Source: CAVPHV01 sp964465915 (GTDB lineage: Bacteria; Actinomycetota; Acidimicrobiia; Spongiisociales; UBA5794). From it: a stretch of 8,336 nt of DNA. Positions 1-6,608 of this stretch are shown here, piece after piece. The stretch covers positions 1-8,336 of the forward strand of contig CAYXMJ010000141.1 of the NCBI GenBank assembly GCA_964465915.1, in the 5' to 3' direction. A program made the position numbers and the translations under genes. How positions within the stretch are numbered: position 1 is the first letter of the stretch; each line of letters opens with the position of its first letter. The notes below the pieces were generated by a model. It ran no database searches and was not told the origin of the DNA. It saw only the letters and a list, made by a program, of their open reading frames with translations.

Positions 1-382
1 GGTCGGCAGCCGCTGGCAGGAGCGCTTCGTAGAGCTGCTTGCTACCCACGACTTCGGCGAGTTCTTCAAGGTCGCCGTCGTAGACCGCTCGGAACATTCG
101 GAACTCGAGGTTCCCTACCAACTCGAGCACCTCGGCCTCGCGCTCCTCCGACGACAGCGTCGTGGTTGTCGTGGGTGCTTCGGTGGTGGTCGTTGTGGTC
201 GGCGGCACCGTCGTGGTGGTGGAGCTCGTGGTCGTGGTTGTAGTCGTCGGGGCCGCAGTTGTGCTGGTGGCGAGGGCCACGGTGGTGGACGTGGAGGTGG
301 TGTCGCCGCCGGTGGTGAGCGCGACGACCAGCGCGATGAGAAGGGCTGCAGCGACACCCGCGCCGAGCCAGATCCGGTTCAC
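1..382 (-). CDS. Membrane-anchored or secreted Thr-rich protein (3' end beyond window)
   Basis: A GTG start at 382 opens 127 codons that run off the left edge. Residues 2-24 are a short basic N-terminus followed by a hydrophobic stretch (GAGVAAALLIALVVALTT), which is an uncleaved anchor or a signal peptide. Residues about 27-78 are almost entirely Thr, Ser and Pro, including runs of 7, 4, 6 and 5 Thr: a flexible spacer typical of exported actinobacterial proteins. From about residue 79 an acidic, folded-looking domain begins (EEREAEVLELVGNLEFRMFR...), of which about 50 residues are visible. I do not recognise it; a helical start like that of NTF2/SnoaL-type domains is possible but unproven. 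GTG is the best start because it places the basic-hydrophobic motif at the N-terminus, GGGGGAAGG lies just upstream, and GTGA overlaps the stop of the preceding small gene. It is divergent from the toxin-like gene at 615. Confidence 0.8.
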   Translation of the reverse strand, partial: MNRIWLGAGVAAALLIALVVALTTGGDTTSTSTTVALATSTTAAPTTTTTTTSSTTTTVPPTTTTTTEAPTTTTTLSSEEREAEVLELVGNLEFRMFRAVYDGDLEELAEVVGSKQLYEALLPAAAD

Positions 383-528
383 TCCGCCTTCCCCCTGATC
401 GTGGTGGATGCCCGACGAAATAGTACGTCATCAGTGGGATGAATGCCCAACCACGTTGAGTTGTCGTCGGGCTGGGTTGCGAGGTGGCGCGGTGCGAGGT
501 CCCCTCGGTTCCCATTGGTGATGGGCAT
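379..528 (-). CDS. Small 49-residue protein, translationally coupled to the anchored protein
   Basis: An ATG at 528 is preceded by the near-perfect Shine-Dalgarno AAGGAGGG (543-536) at 7 nt spacing, the strongest ribosome site in the window. The ORF has 49 codons, about 70% GC at third positions, and ends in TGA at 379-381. That stop overlaps the GTG start of the next gene (GTGA), the usual layout of translational coupling. The product is hydrophilic (starts MPITNGNRGDLAPRHLATQP, centre STWLGIHPTDDVLFRRAS) with no signal peptide or membrane segment, so it should be cytosolic. I recognise no family. It could be a true small protein or a leader peptide whose translation opens the next start. 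An extended -10 promoter sits 28 nt upstream of the ATG. The case rests on the ribosome site, the overlap and the promoter, not on homology. Confidence 0.62.
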   Translation of the reverse strand: MPITNGNRGDLAPRHLATQPDDNSTWLGIHPTDDVLFRRASTTIRGKAE

Positions 529-535
529 CAAGCTG

Positions 536-543
536 CCCTCCTT
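536..543 (-). promoter_or_regulatory. Strong Shine-Dalgarno of the small gene
   Basis: The minus strand reads AAGGAGGG here, 7 nt before the ATG at 528. It is nearly fully complementary to the 16S anti-SD and decides the start of the 49-codon gene. Its outer two bases overlap the -35 box proposed for the plus-strand gene. Confidence 0.7.
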
Positions 544-570
544 GTTCCTCACCGCTTGGTGCAGTATAAC
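542..570 (+). promoter_or_regulatory. Sigma-70-like promoter for the toxin-like gene
   Basis: TTGTTC at 542-547 and TATAAC at 565-570 are separated by exactly 17 bp, a good match to a housekeeping -35/-10 pair. Transcription would start near 577, about 38 nt before the TTG start at 615. The -10 box shares bases 565-568 with the opposing extended -10, so the two promoters should compete for polymerase. Confidence 0.5.
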
Positions 571-571
571 A
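563..571 (-). promoter_or_regulatory. Extended -10 promoter for the minus-strand operon
   Basis: The minus strand reads TGTTATACT: a TGn extension followed by TATACT, one base from the sigma-70 consensus. An extended -10 can work without a good -35, and no clear -35 is seen upstream (about 586-591). The transcript would start near 556, giving a leader of about 28 nt that contains the strong Shine-Dalgarno. It lies in the only AT-rich patch of the divergent intergenic region. Confidence 0.5.
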
Positions 572-580
572 GTATTTAAC
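563..580. repeat. Short AT-rich direct repeat in the divergent promoter
   Basis: AGTATAAC (563-570) is followed by AGTATTTAAC (571-580), each preceded by C: two imperfect copies of CAGTATnnAAC. The pair covers both -10 boxes. It may be an operator, or simply the AT-rich core needed by two promoters. Confidence 0.35.
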
Positions 581-614
581 GATATTCGGCAGCCCACAAG
601 AGAGGAACCGAAGT

Positions 615-2393
615 TTGTTGGTTCGTTGGGATTCGGAAGCGATGCGGTCTCTGGCTGAGGTGATGCGCAGTGTGGCGGCTGACCTCGACCTGGTGCCGGC
701 CGCGGTGGCACGGGAGATGCAGCGACTTGGTCGGACACCATTGAACTTGGGTGGCACGACCCAGGCTGCGAGCTGGTCTGCTGCGGCCGCCACCGACCTA
801 TTCCGTCGTGCCGATGATCTTGACCGTGCGGAGGTCACCCTCCGTGAACTCGGCCTTGTCTGCCCGAGCCCAAGCCTGCCGGGGGTGGCTTGGCAGGCCG
901 GGCTCGACTTCGATTGGAGCCTCGAGGATCTCCTCCTCGACCAGTTGGGCAGGGTCCGAGCGGAGCAAGCGCGTGTCGTCGCTGAGCGCGGCTACTGGTG
1001 GGAGTCAGAGGCCGACGAGGCCTTGGCGGCGATCGTCGCGCTGGAGCGACGTCTCGTCGAGTTGGCCATCGAAGAGCTGCGGATCCAGCGCGGTCTGATC
1101 GCCCTCACCGGTGCCCCGGCTGCCGACGACGCTGCAGCCGAATTCGACTCGATGATTGCCTATCTCACGTTCGAACTGGCGACAACCGCCCCCAGCGCCC
1201 ATTTCGACCTCGCCAGGGTCATCGGGGCGACCGACGAGATCCGATCGCTGCTCGACGAGTCGTTCTTTGGAGACGTCTCCCGCATGGAGTTGCTCGAGAT
1301 CGAGCGTGTCCTCGGGTCTCTCGACCCTCCCGAGTTCAACGCGGTGGTTGACCGGCTCAATGACGACGAGCTCTACCGCTGGTTCCATGAGCTCGACGGA
1401 ATCCGCGGTGGCAACCTCGACCTCGATGAGGAGGCCCGTCTGTTCGAGACAATCGCGAGGCTGGGTGATGGTGACACTCTCTGGCGCCTGGCGAACGCCG
1501 AGTTCGGCGAACGGTTTGTCGAGATCGCCGACGCGGTCACTCGGTTGGCTCCGCCTCCGGTGCTGATTTCCTTCATCGCCAGATGTGCTGAGACCGCAAC
1601 CGATTCCGACGATGCCGCCGCTGCCGCTCTGGCAGGGCTCAACCGGTTGGCGCCGGCGGACCAACAGGTGGCGCTCGTGGTCCTGGCCGACGCCGGACTC
1701 CTTGATCCGCTGCTTGTCGTGGTGGACGGCCTGATGCGTCGTGTCGCCGGTGAGCGCGACGATCCGATCCCCATCGAGATGCTCGAAGGCTTGCTAGACG
1801 GATTGGTGGCGCCGATCAAGACTCTCGGCGGGCTGACCATTCAGGGACTGTGGGACCACCACGCGTTCCGGCGCAGCTGGTCCCGACTCGGCCAAGCGTG
1901 GCAGTTCCTGTTCAGGGATCCGGTTGGATTCGTCAAAGCAGTGATCGATCTCGACGGCGTCATCAAGAACCCCGCATTCTGGATCGGCGGCATCATCCCG
2001 ACCGTTGTCCTCAGCTTCGTTGGGGGAGGGGCGGCCGGGCGACTGGCTGTGGCCGGACGCCTCGGACGGCGGGCGCACTACATCGTCACCCACATCGACG
2101 AGTTTGTGGCTCGGATCCGTCGGGTGGCGGGCCTGCGCTGGGCCGATGAGGTTGGCGCCATCACCGATCCCCGTTTGGCCAAAATCGCTCGCGAGATGGG
2201 AGTGAGGATCGACAGCTTGCTGTTCGAGCGTCGTCATCTCACGGTCGACGAGTTCATCGAGCAATTCCGCGACGGCTCGATTCGCCGCGAGATCCCGACC
2301 GAGTTGCTGGCCCTCACCGTCGAGGAGGCATTCAAGCTGGCACAAGCCAGGCACCTCGACTACGTCCGAGACCTGCTGATGGGATCCGGCTGA
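615..2393 (+). CDS. WXG-like polymorphic-toxin-type protein (putative ESX/T7-type effector)
   Basis: This 592-residue, mostly helical protein has no signal peptide. Residues 1-75 resemble a WXG100/ESX N-terminus: a helix (VRWDSEAMRSLAEVMRSVAADL), a hinge with WSAAAATDLFRRAD in place of WxG, then a second helix. Residues about 220-370 contain LDPPEFNAVVDRLNDDELYRW and a following Leu/Ala helical region, of a type I recall from the middle of actinobacterial polymorphic toxins. Residues about 434-480 (DPVGFVKAVIDLDGVIKNPA, then a Gly-rich hydrophobic stretch) match the hydrophobic pretoxin segment of such proteins. The last 110 residues end in FRDGSIRREIPTELLALTVE, similar to a C-terminal module of Rhs/polymorphic toxins; I cannot name its activity. 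The start is TTG at 615 with AGAGGA (601-606) at 8 nt; TTG 618 is equivalent, and ATG 642 has a worse ribosome site. No immunity gene follows: the next gene is convergent 6 bp away. Confidence 0.8.
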   Translation: MLVRWDSEAMRSLAEVMRSVAADLDLVPAAVAREMQRLGRTPLNLGGTTQAASWSAAAATDLFRRADDLDRAEVTLRELGLVCPSPSLPGVAWQAGLDFDWSLEDLLLDQLGRVRAEQARVVAERGYWWESEADEALAAIVALERRLVELAIEELRIQRGLIALTGAPAADDAAAEFDSMIAYLTFELATTAPSAHFDLARVIGATDEIRSLLDESFFGDVSRMELLEIERVLGSLDPPEFNAVVDRLNDDELYRWFHELDGIRGGNLDLDEEARLFETIARLGDGDTLWRLANAEFGERFVEIADAVTRLAPPPVLISFIARCAETATDSDDAAAAALAGLNRLAPADQQVALVVLADAGLLDPLLVVVDGLMRRVAGERDDPIPIEMLEGLLDGLVAPIKTLGGLTIQGLWDHHAFRRSWSRLGQAWQFLFRDPVGFVKAVIDLDGVIKNPAFWIGGIIPTVVLSFVGGGAAGRLAVAGRLGRRAHYIVTHIDEFVARIRRVAGLRWADEVGAITDPRLAKIAREMGVRIDSLLFERRHLTVDEFIEQFRDGSIRREIPTELLALTVEEAFKLAQARHLDYVRDLLMGSG

Positions 2394-2399
2394 GGGATC

Positions 2400-5159
2400 T
2401 CACCCCTGGTGCGTGGCGACGATCTCGAGGATGTCGTCGCCGTAGTCCTCGAGCTTGCGGGCGCCGATGCCGGAGATGCTGATCAAGGCCCGTTCCGTTT
2501 CGGGGCGAGCTGCGGCGATCTCCTCGATGGTCCGATCGTGGAGGACGACGTAGGCAGGAACTCCGAGGCGTCTTGAAGCGTCGAGCCGCCACGCCTTCAG
2601 TGCATCGACCAGCGCAGGTGACGCAGGTCCGGTGCCCGACGTGATGGTGACGTCGGCCACGGCGACCTCGAGTTCTGCGCCGGTATCGAGCGTCACGGTG
2701 ACTAGACCGTGCCCGACCCCCGAAACCGTACCGGAGAGCCCTCCCGCCAGTCTCACGTAGTCGCCGATCAGCGGTGCGGGCTTGAGTCTCGGTAGCTTCG
2801 TCCACCGCTGCGGAGGCCGCGGTGGCGGCGGCTCGTGTGAGGCGGAGCCATCGAGTTCGGCGAGAAACGGCGACGGTCTGGCCGCGTCGACCAGTACGAC
2901 GGCCTGGTCTCGTGCCCTGGTGAGAGCAACATGGAAGACGCGACGCTCCTCTTCGTGGTCGGTGGCCAGGTCGTGTGGCATGGCGCCACGGTCGGCTCCG
3001 AACACGATGACGCGGTCCCATTCCATGCCCTTGACGCGGTGCACCGACGACAGCGTCACTCCCTCGTCGCTCGAAGGCCGATCCATGGCGGCGCGCAGCC
3101 AGGTGACGAAGTCATCCAGAGCGGGGTGGATCGCTGCGGCCCGCTGCACCGCGACGAGATCATCGAGATGGCTCGAGCGCGAGGCATTGCCGCGCCCCGA
3201 GTCGAGGGTCCTTGCGGAGGAGCCGAGCCCAACCCGATCAATGAGCACACCGAGCAGGGTCGGCGTCTCGCCGGCTGAGGCGGTTTCAGCCACCAGGGTG
3301 ACGTCGTCGACAAACTCGTCCCAGCGCGCGGCCCGTTTCCCGTCGAGTTGGGTACCGAGGCCGATGAGTTCCTCGAGCGAGGTGGTGCGCCGTCGGATCA
3401 GTTCGCGCGACAGCCCGGTGAGGCCGCGCGACGGACGGCGGATCGCCTCGAGAGCGTTGTTGCGTTCGATCCGCTCCGGTCGTTGTGCGATCCGCAACCA
3501 GGCGAACAGCGCACGAAGCGTGGTACGGCGCAGCGATTGCGAGGTCAGCAGGTCGTTGCTCGGCACTCCGGCATCGCTCAGTGCCGCCTTGACCGGAATC
3601 AGCGAGGCATTCACCCGGGCGAGGACGGCGATGGCGCCGGGCGCCACACCGGATTTGATCCACAGATCGATCTGCTCGCGGCATTGTGCGGCCAGTTCCG
3701 TTCCGGGGACTTGGTGGATTTGTAGCGCTTCCGGGTCGTCATCGACGGCCGCGGCCCGGACGGTCTTGTCGATGCGGCGGCGGTTGTAGGAAAGCAGGTG
3801 GCCCGCGGCGGCGACGACCGGCTGCGGACAGCGGTAGTTGACCTCGAGTGCGTGGTGTCCGGCCCCCGGGAAGTAGCTGTCGAATTCGATGAGGAACCCA
3901 GGGTCGGCGCCGGCGTAGCCGTAGATCACCTGGTCGTCGTCGCCGACCCCGAACACCTGGAGTTGCGGTGAGGCGACGAGTCGCAGCAGGAGTAGGTAGG
4001 CGGGCGTGAGGTCCTGGAACTCGTCGACGAGGAGGTGCCGACAGCGATGCTGCCAACGGCGCCGCAGGTCGGGGTCGGTGAGGAGGGCTTCGATGGCTCC
4101 ATATACCTGCTCGCCGTGGTCGACGGAGCCGCTGCCGTAGAGGCGAGCGCGATAAGCATCAAAGACCGAGGCAAAGCCGGGTACATCGTCGCGGCTGCTC
4201 TCCACCTTCTGGGGATCCATCAAGCCGGCCCGCACTTGCTCGAGCGCTTCGAGATAGGGGCCCATTGGGTCGGCATTGGCTCGTCGCGGGACGGAGATCA
4301 GCCCACTGAGGAGATTGCGTACCGCCATTTCGTCCATCAATTCGAGTCCGTGACGCGCTTCGCCCAAGATGGCCCATCCCAGCGAGTGGATAGTGCGCAC
4401 CATCGACCGCTCGGCGCCGAGGCGTTCGCGCAGTTCGGCGGCGGCTCGGGCGTTGTAGGCGACAGCCGTCAGGTATTTGGATTCCACCCTGCGGTCGTCT
4501 CTCAGATGTCGAAGCCGGGCGGCCAACGTCCGGGTCTTGCCAGATCCGGCCGGGGCGATGATGCGAGCCGCTCCCGTGGGGTGGGCGACGGCGTCGGCCT
4601 GGTCGGGAGCTAATCCGTCGTCGCCGCCATCAATCGGAGGGCTGATGACGGTCGTCGCGCCGGCATCTATGGTCTCGCCGTGCACCACGGGGAGGTCGAG
4701 CTTCGGCAGCGGCTGGCGAGGCCCACCGTCGATCCAGACGGGTGTGCCGTCGGAGAGTCGGGCGTCGCCCGGGCCGTCTGGGGTTGCTCCGAGACGGGCG
4801 GCTTTCACGGTCCACCACCACTTCGGGTCACCCCTGCGAGCGTCGTAGTTGTTCGAGAAGCAAAGGAAGCGAAGGCGCTCGCGAGGAAAGAGGAACCCAG
4901 CATGCAACTGCCACGGTGGATCCTCGATCATCTCGGCCCCGGTGAGGGCGTCATCGTCGGCGTCCCACTCAACGACCACGGGGGTGCGCCTGACCCAATG
5001 CCGGTGCAGGTCCTGGGCCAGTGCGTCGAGGCGTTCGTCTTCACCAAGCACCGCGGCGTCCATCCGCAGCACCGGCGCGCCGCTCCAGGGAGCGGGCACG
5101 GCGTCGCCGGCACGCACCACCACACCCCGCCCGAGGTCGACAGGTCCCGGCCACGTCAT
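2400..5159 (-). CDS. UvrD/PcrA-family SF1 DNA helicase with HRDC domain
   Basis: A 919-residue ATP-dependent 3'-5' DNA helicase of the UvrD/Rep/PcrA type, cytosolic, acting in repair or recombination. Numbered from ATG 5159: Q-motif GLAPDQADAV at 182-191, Walker A APAGSGKT at 202-209, Walker B VDEFQD at 378-383, motif III GDDDQVIYGYAGA at 406-418, motif IV LEVNYRC at 438-444, motif V SSVHRVKGMEWD at 704-715, motif VI EEERRVFHVALTRAR at 736-750. All catalytic motifs look intact. A Tudor-like beta region (GDYVRLAGGLSGTVSGVG...) lies at about 799-840, and an HRDC domain at about 845-916 (DALKAWR...LISISGIGARKLEDYG). It resembles mycobacterial UvrD2 in having HRDC, but no Cys4 motif is seen. Residues 1-180 are an unusual Trp-rich extension. 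The frame opens at 5270 (GTG), but ATG 5159 fits the conserved-looking sequence better; its ribosome site (GAGAG) is weak. Divergent from the secreted protein gene. Confidence 0.95.
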   Translation of the reverse strand: MTWPGPVDLGRGVVVRAGDAVPAPWSGAPVLRMDAAVLGEDERLDALAQDLHRHWVRRTPVVVEWDADDDALTGAEMIEDPPWQLHAGFLFPRERLRFLCFSNNYDARRGDPKWWWTVKAARLGATPDGPGDARLSDGTPVWIDGGPRQPLPKLDLPVVHGETIDAGATTVISPPIDGGDDGLAPDQADAVAHPTGAARIIAPAGSGKTRTLAARLRHLRDDRRVESKYLTAVAYNARAAAELRERLGAERSMVRTIHSLGWAILGEARHGLELMDEMAVRNLLSGLISVPRRANADPMGPYLEALEQVRAGLMDPQKVESSRDDVPGFASVFDAYRARLYGSGSVDHGEQVYGAIEALLTDPDLRRRWQHRCRHLLVDEFQDLTPAYLLLLRLVASPQLQVFGVGDDDQVIYGYAGADPGFLIEFDSYFPGAGHHALEVNYRCPQPVVAAAGHLLSYNRRRIDKTVRAAAVDDDPEALQIHQVPGTELAAQCREQIDLWIKSGVAPGAIAVLARVNASLIPVKAALSDAGVPSNDLLTSQSLRRTTLRALFAWLRIAQRPERIERNNALEAIRRPSRGLTGLSRELIRRRTTSLEELIGLGTQLDGKRAARWDEFVDDVTLVAETASAGETPTLLGVLIDRVGLGSSARTLDSGRGNASRSSHLDDLVAVQRAAAIHPALDDFVTWLRAAMDRPSSDEGVTLSSVHRVKGMEWDRVIVFGADRGAMPHDLATDHEEERRVFHVALTRARDQAVVLVDAARPSPFLAELDGSASHEPPPPRPPQRWTKLPRLKPAPLIGDYVRLAGGLSGTVSGVGHGLVTVTLDTGAELEVAVADVTITSGTGPASPALVDALKAWRLDASRRLGVPAYVVLHDRTIEEIAAARPETERALISISGIGARKLEDYGDDILEIVATHQG

Positions 5160-5310
5160 TGCTCTCAGGTTAGGTGGAGGTGAGGACACAAAGGGATCGG
5201 TTGCAGGCTCGATGGCGACACGCTGATGACAGGGCATAACACCGGTGCCGAGTCGAGCGGTAACCATCACGTAGGACTAGCGCCCATCTCGTGGGCAAGG
5301 GGAACTGACT

Positions 5311-5928
5311 ATGAAGAGACGATTCGCAGTATTCGGGGCATGGACGATGCTGTTTGTCCTGGTCGCAGGGACGGCCGTTGCCGTTGAGGGCGACATGGAT
5401 GACGACGAGCCCACCGAGATGGTGCGACCGGTGGTCACGCCTGTCTGGGATGACGAGGCCGGCGTTGTGATCATATCCATCGGCGATGGCGAGACCGACC
5501 CTTGCGATGGCGTGACCTACGAACGTGACCTGGTGACCGGCGAACTCGTCATCACCGTGGAGGATGGGGAAGACGGTGAGTTGCCGGCCGGGTGCATCAT
5601 CCAAGACGGGACTGGGCCGAACGGCCAGCGGAACCACGGCAGCATGGTTTCCGCCGTCGCAAGCAACATCTCTCCTCATGACCTCGACGTTCCCAAGGGA
5701 TGGATCATCCGCGAAATCGCCAAGCTCAAGCCCGACAAGGTCAAGCCTCCCAAGGAAAAGGCGCCGAAGGTGAAGCCACCCAAGGGCGACGACGATGACG
5801 ACGACCGCGACGAGCCCAAGAAGAAGGAAAAGCCCGAAAAGGCTCCGAAGGTCAAGAAGGTCAAGAAGGAAAAGCCCGAAAAGGCTCCGAAGGTCAAGAA
5901 GGAAATGAAGCCCAAGAAGAACAAGTAG
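5311..5928 (+). CDS. Secreted protein with acidic domain and Lys/Pro-rich basic tail
   Basis: The product is 205 residues. Residues 1-24 are a Sec signal peptide: KRR, a hydrophobic core, then TAVA with likely cleavage after Ala24. The mature part to about residue 135 is acidic, with only two Cys (65 and 95), which could form a disulfide outside the cell. It holds a conserved-looking patch GPNGQRNHGSMVSAVASNI (102-120), reminiscent of small exported actinobacterial proteins I have seen but cannot name. Residues 137-205 are low complexity: Lys/Pro-rich, interrupted by an acidic run GDDDDDDRDE (159-168), then two tandem 14-residue units KKEKPEKAPKVKK. Such a tail could bind anionic cell-wall polymers or nucleic acid; this is inference. 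The start is firm: ATG with AAGGGGA (5297-5303) at 7 nt. It is monocistronic, followed at once by a hairpin terminator. Confidence 0.85.
   Translation: MKRRFAVFGAWTMLFVLVAGTAVAVEGDMDDDEPTEMVRPVVTPVWDDEAGVVIISIGDGETDPCDGVTYERDLVTGELVITVEDGEDGELPAGCIIQDGTGPNGQRNHGSMVSAVASNISPHDLDVPKGWIIREIAKLKPDKVKPPKEKAPKVKPPKGDDDDDDRDEPKKKEKPEKAPKVKKVKKEKPEKAPKVKKEMKPKKNK
5821..5904 (+). repeat. 42-bp tandem duplication coding KKEKPEKAPKVKK units
   Basis: Copies at 5821-5862 and 5863-5904 differ only in the last two bases (TC against AA), so 40 of 42 match. The unit is a multiple of three and adds 14 residues to the basic tail. Near identity at the DNA level points to recent duplication by slippage. Confidence 0.9.
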
Positions 5929-5933
5929 GCAAC

Positions 5934-5972
5934 AACGGGCGTTGCGGGTCCTCCCATTCCGCAGCGCCCGTT
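5934..5972 (+). terminator. Hairpin terminator of the secreted-protein gene
   Basis: AACGGGCGTTGCGG (5934-5947) pairs with CCGCAGCGCCCGTT (5959-5972): 13 Watson-Crick pairs and one U-G wobble around an 11-nt loop, 5 nt after the stop codon. The tail is CCTATTT, a weak U-tract. The wobble pairs only in plus-strand RNA (A-C mismatch on the other strand), so the structure is selected for this gene. Confidence 0.8.
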
Positions 5973-6044
5973 CCTATTTGCGTGCGTCGCCAATTCGGGT
6001 CGGAGCCGGGGGAGAAGGACCCAAGCCCTTCGATGCCTCGCGAT

Positions 6045-6100
6045 CCTGTTCTGGCGTGGCTGCGGTCCGGTTTCTGGTACGTCGGCCACGCCAGAACGGG
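6045..6100. terminator. Second hairpin between the convergent genes
   Basis: GTTCTGGCGTGGC (6048-6060) and GCCACGCCAGAAC (6085-6097) are perfect 13-bp inverted repeats. In plus-strand RNA the stem grows to 16 pairs (6045-6060 with 6085-6100, one wobble) and is followed by TTTCTACTC. It begins 4 nt past the stop codon of the editing-protein gene on the minus strand, where it lacks a U-tract. It is probably a bidirectional or backup terminator. The loop is 24 nt. Confidence 0.6.
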
Positions 6101-6103
6101 TTT

Positions 6104-6601
6104 CTACTCGAGGTCGACGATCTCCGGTTCGTGTCCGGTTGCCGCTAGGAACCGAAGCAAGTCTCCGGTGGATATGCCGGTGGTCTTGGCATTGTCGAGC
6201 GGGTGGAAGTTGAGTTGATCGCTGTCGAGCAATCCGCGGTCGAGGAACACCTGAACCTCGCCCGGTCCGTCGTTGATGACGGCGAACGGAGACACGGCGC
6301 CCGGGATGACGCCCAGGTAGGTCATCAGTCGCTGCGGGCTGCCGAACGAAAGGCGACCGATCCCGAGTTGATCGCCGAGGGCTCTGAGGTCAATCCCGCG
6401 GTCCTCGAGCGCCACCAGCAGGAACATCTTGGACTTCTTGTTGCGCAGAAACAGGTTCTTGCTGTGCGCCCCGGGTAGAGCTTCGCGCAACTCCTTGGCT
6501 TGCTCGACGGTGAACACCGGCGGGTGCTCGACTGTCTCGGTCTCGACGCCGAGCTCGTCGAGGAAGTCGAAGAGCTGTTCTGAGGTTTTGGGATCGGCCA
6601 T
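6104..6601 (-). CDS. proX: Prolyl-tRNA editing protein, ProX/YbaK family (Ala-tRNA(Pro) deacylase)
   Basis: This 165-residue cytosolic protein has the single YbaK/EbsC-type editing fold. Family members of this shape (ProX/PrdX, ProXp-ala) hydrolyse Ala wrongly attached to tRNA(Pro) by prolyl-tRNA synthetase. Visible signatures in order: HPPVFTVEQA (26-35), GAHSKNLFLRNKK (44-56, with the conserved Lys48), LSFGSPQRLMTYLGVIPGAVSP (84-105, carrying the Gly-x-x-x-Pro active loop), IND (109-111), HPLDNAKTT (133-141) and a closing LLRFLAATGHEP. Length and motifs match the stand-alone form, so it looks complete and active. No Shine-Dalgarno precedes ATG 6601; instead a TANNNT box lies 7 nt upstream, suggesting a leaderless mRNA. 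It lies 47 bp after the DUF5667-like gene and is probably functionally unrelated to it. The symbol proX is also used for a glycine-betaine-binding protein, which this is not. Confidence 0.93.
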   Translation of the reverse strand: MADPKTSEQLFDFLDELGVETETVEHPPVFTVEQAKELREALPGAHSKNLFLRNKKSKMFLLVALEDRGIDLRALGDQLGIGRLSFGSPQRLMTYLGVIPGAVSPFAVINDGPGEVQVFLDRGLLDSDQLNFHPLDNAKTTGISTGDLLRFLAATGHEPEIVDLE

Positions 6602-6608
6602 GGACTGG

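Noticed and set aside
162..398. Plus-strand ORF coding long runs of valine
   Set aside because: It is the antisense of the Thr-codon runs of the minus-strand anchored protein; ACC/ACG repeats read backwards give GTG/GTC. It has no ribosome site and no plausible protein composition.
410..472. 9-bp inverted repeat GCCCGACGA / TCGTCGGGC with a 45-nt spacer
   Set aside because: Short arms, a long spacer and a position inside the small gene make chance likely in GC-rich sequence.
66..515. Minus-strand 149-codon ORF rich in His, Arg and Asp
   Set aside because: It is a shifted reading of the same Thr-rich repeat. The frame with a membrane anchor, good ribosome site and GTGA overlap explains this DNA better.
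379..741. Longer version of the small gene starting at 741
   Set aside because: The upstream part would cross the promoter region and overlap the toxin-like gene antisense. The ATG at 528 has the strong Shine-Dalgarno, so the gene is taken as 49 codons.
2378..2406. Possible terminator between the convergent toxin-like and helicase genes
   Set aside because: Only a 5-bp GATCC/GGATC stem is visible without a U-tract, too weak to call.
2782..3789. Long plus-strand ORF inside the helicase region
   Set aside because: It is antisense to an intact helicase with all motifs; its Ser/Arg-rich composition is the usual shadow in GC-rich DNA.
5160..5310. Divergent spacer between helicase and secreted protein searched for promoters
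   Set aside because: TTGCAG at 5201 has no convincing -10 at 16-18 bp, and CATAAC at 5235 has no -35. Nothing was strong enough to annotate apart from the ribosome site of the secreted-protein gene.
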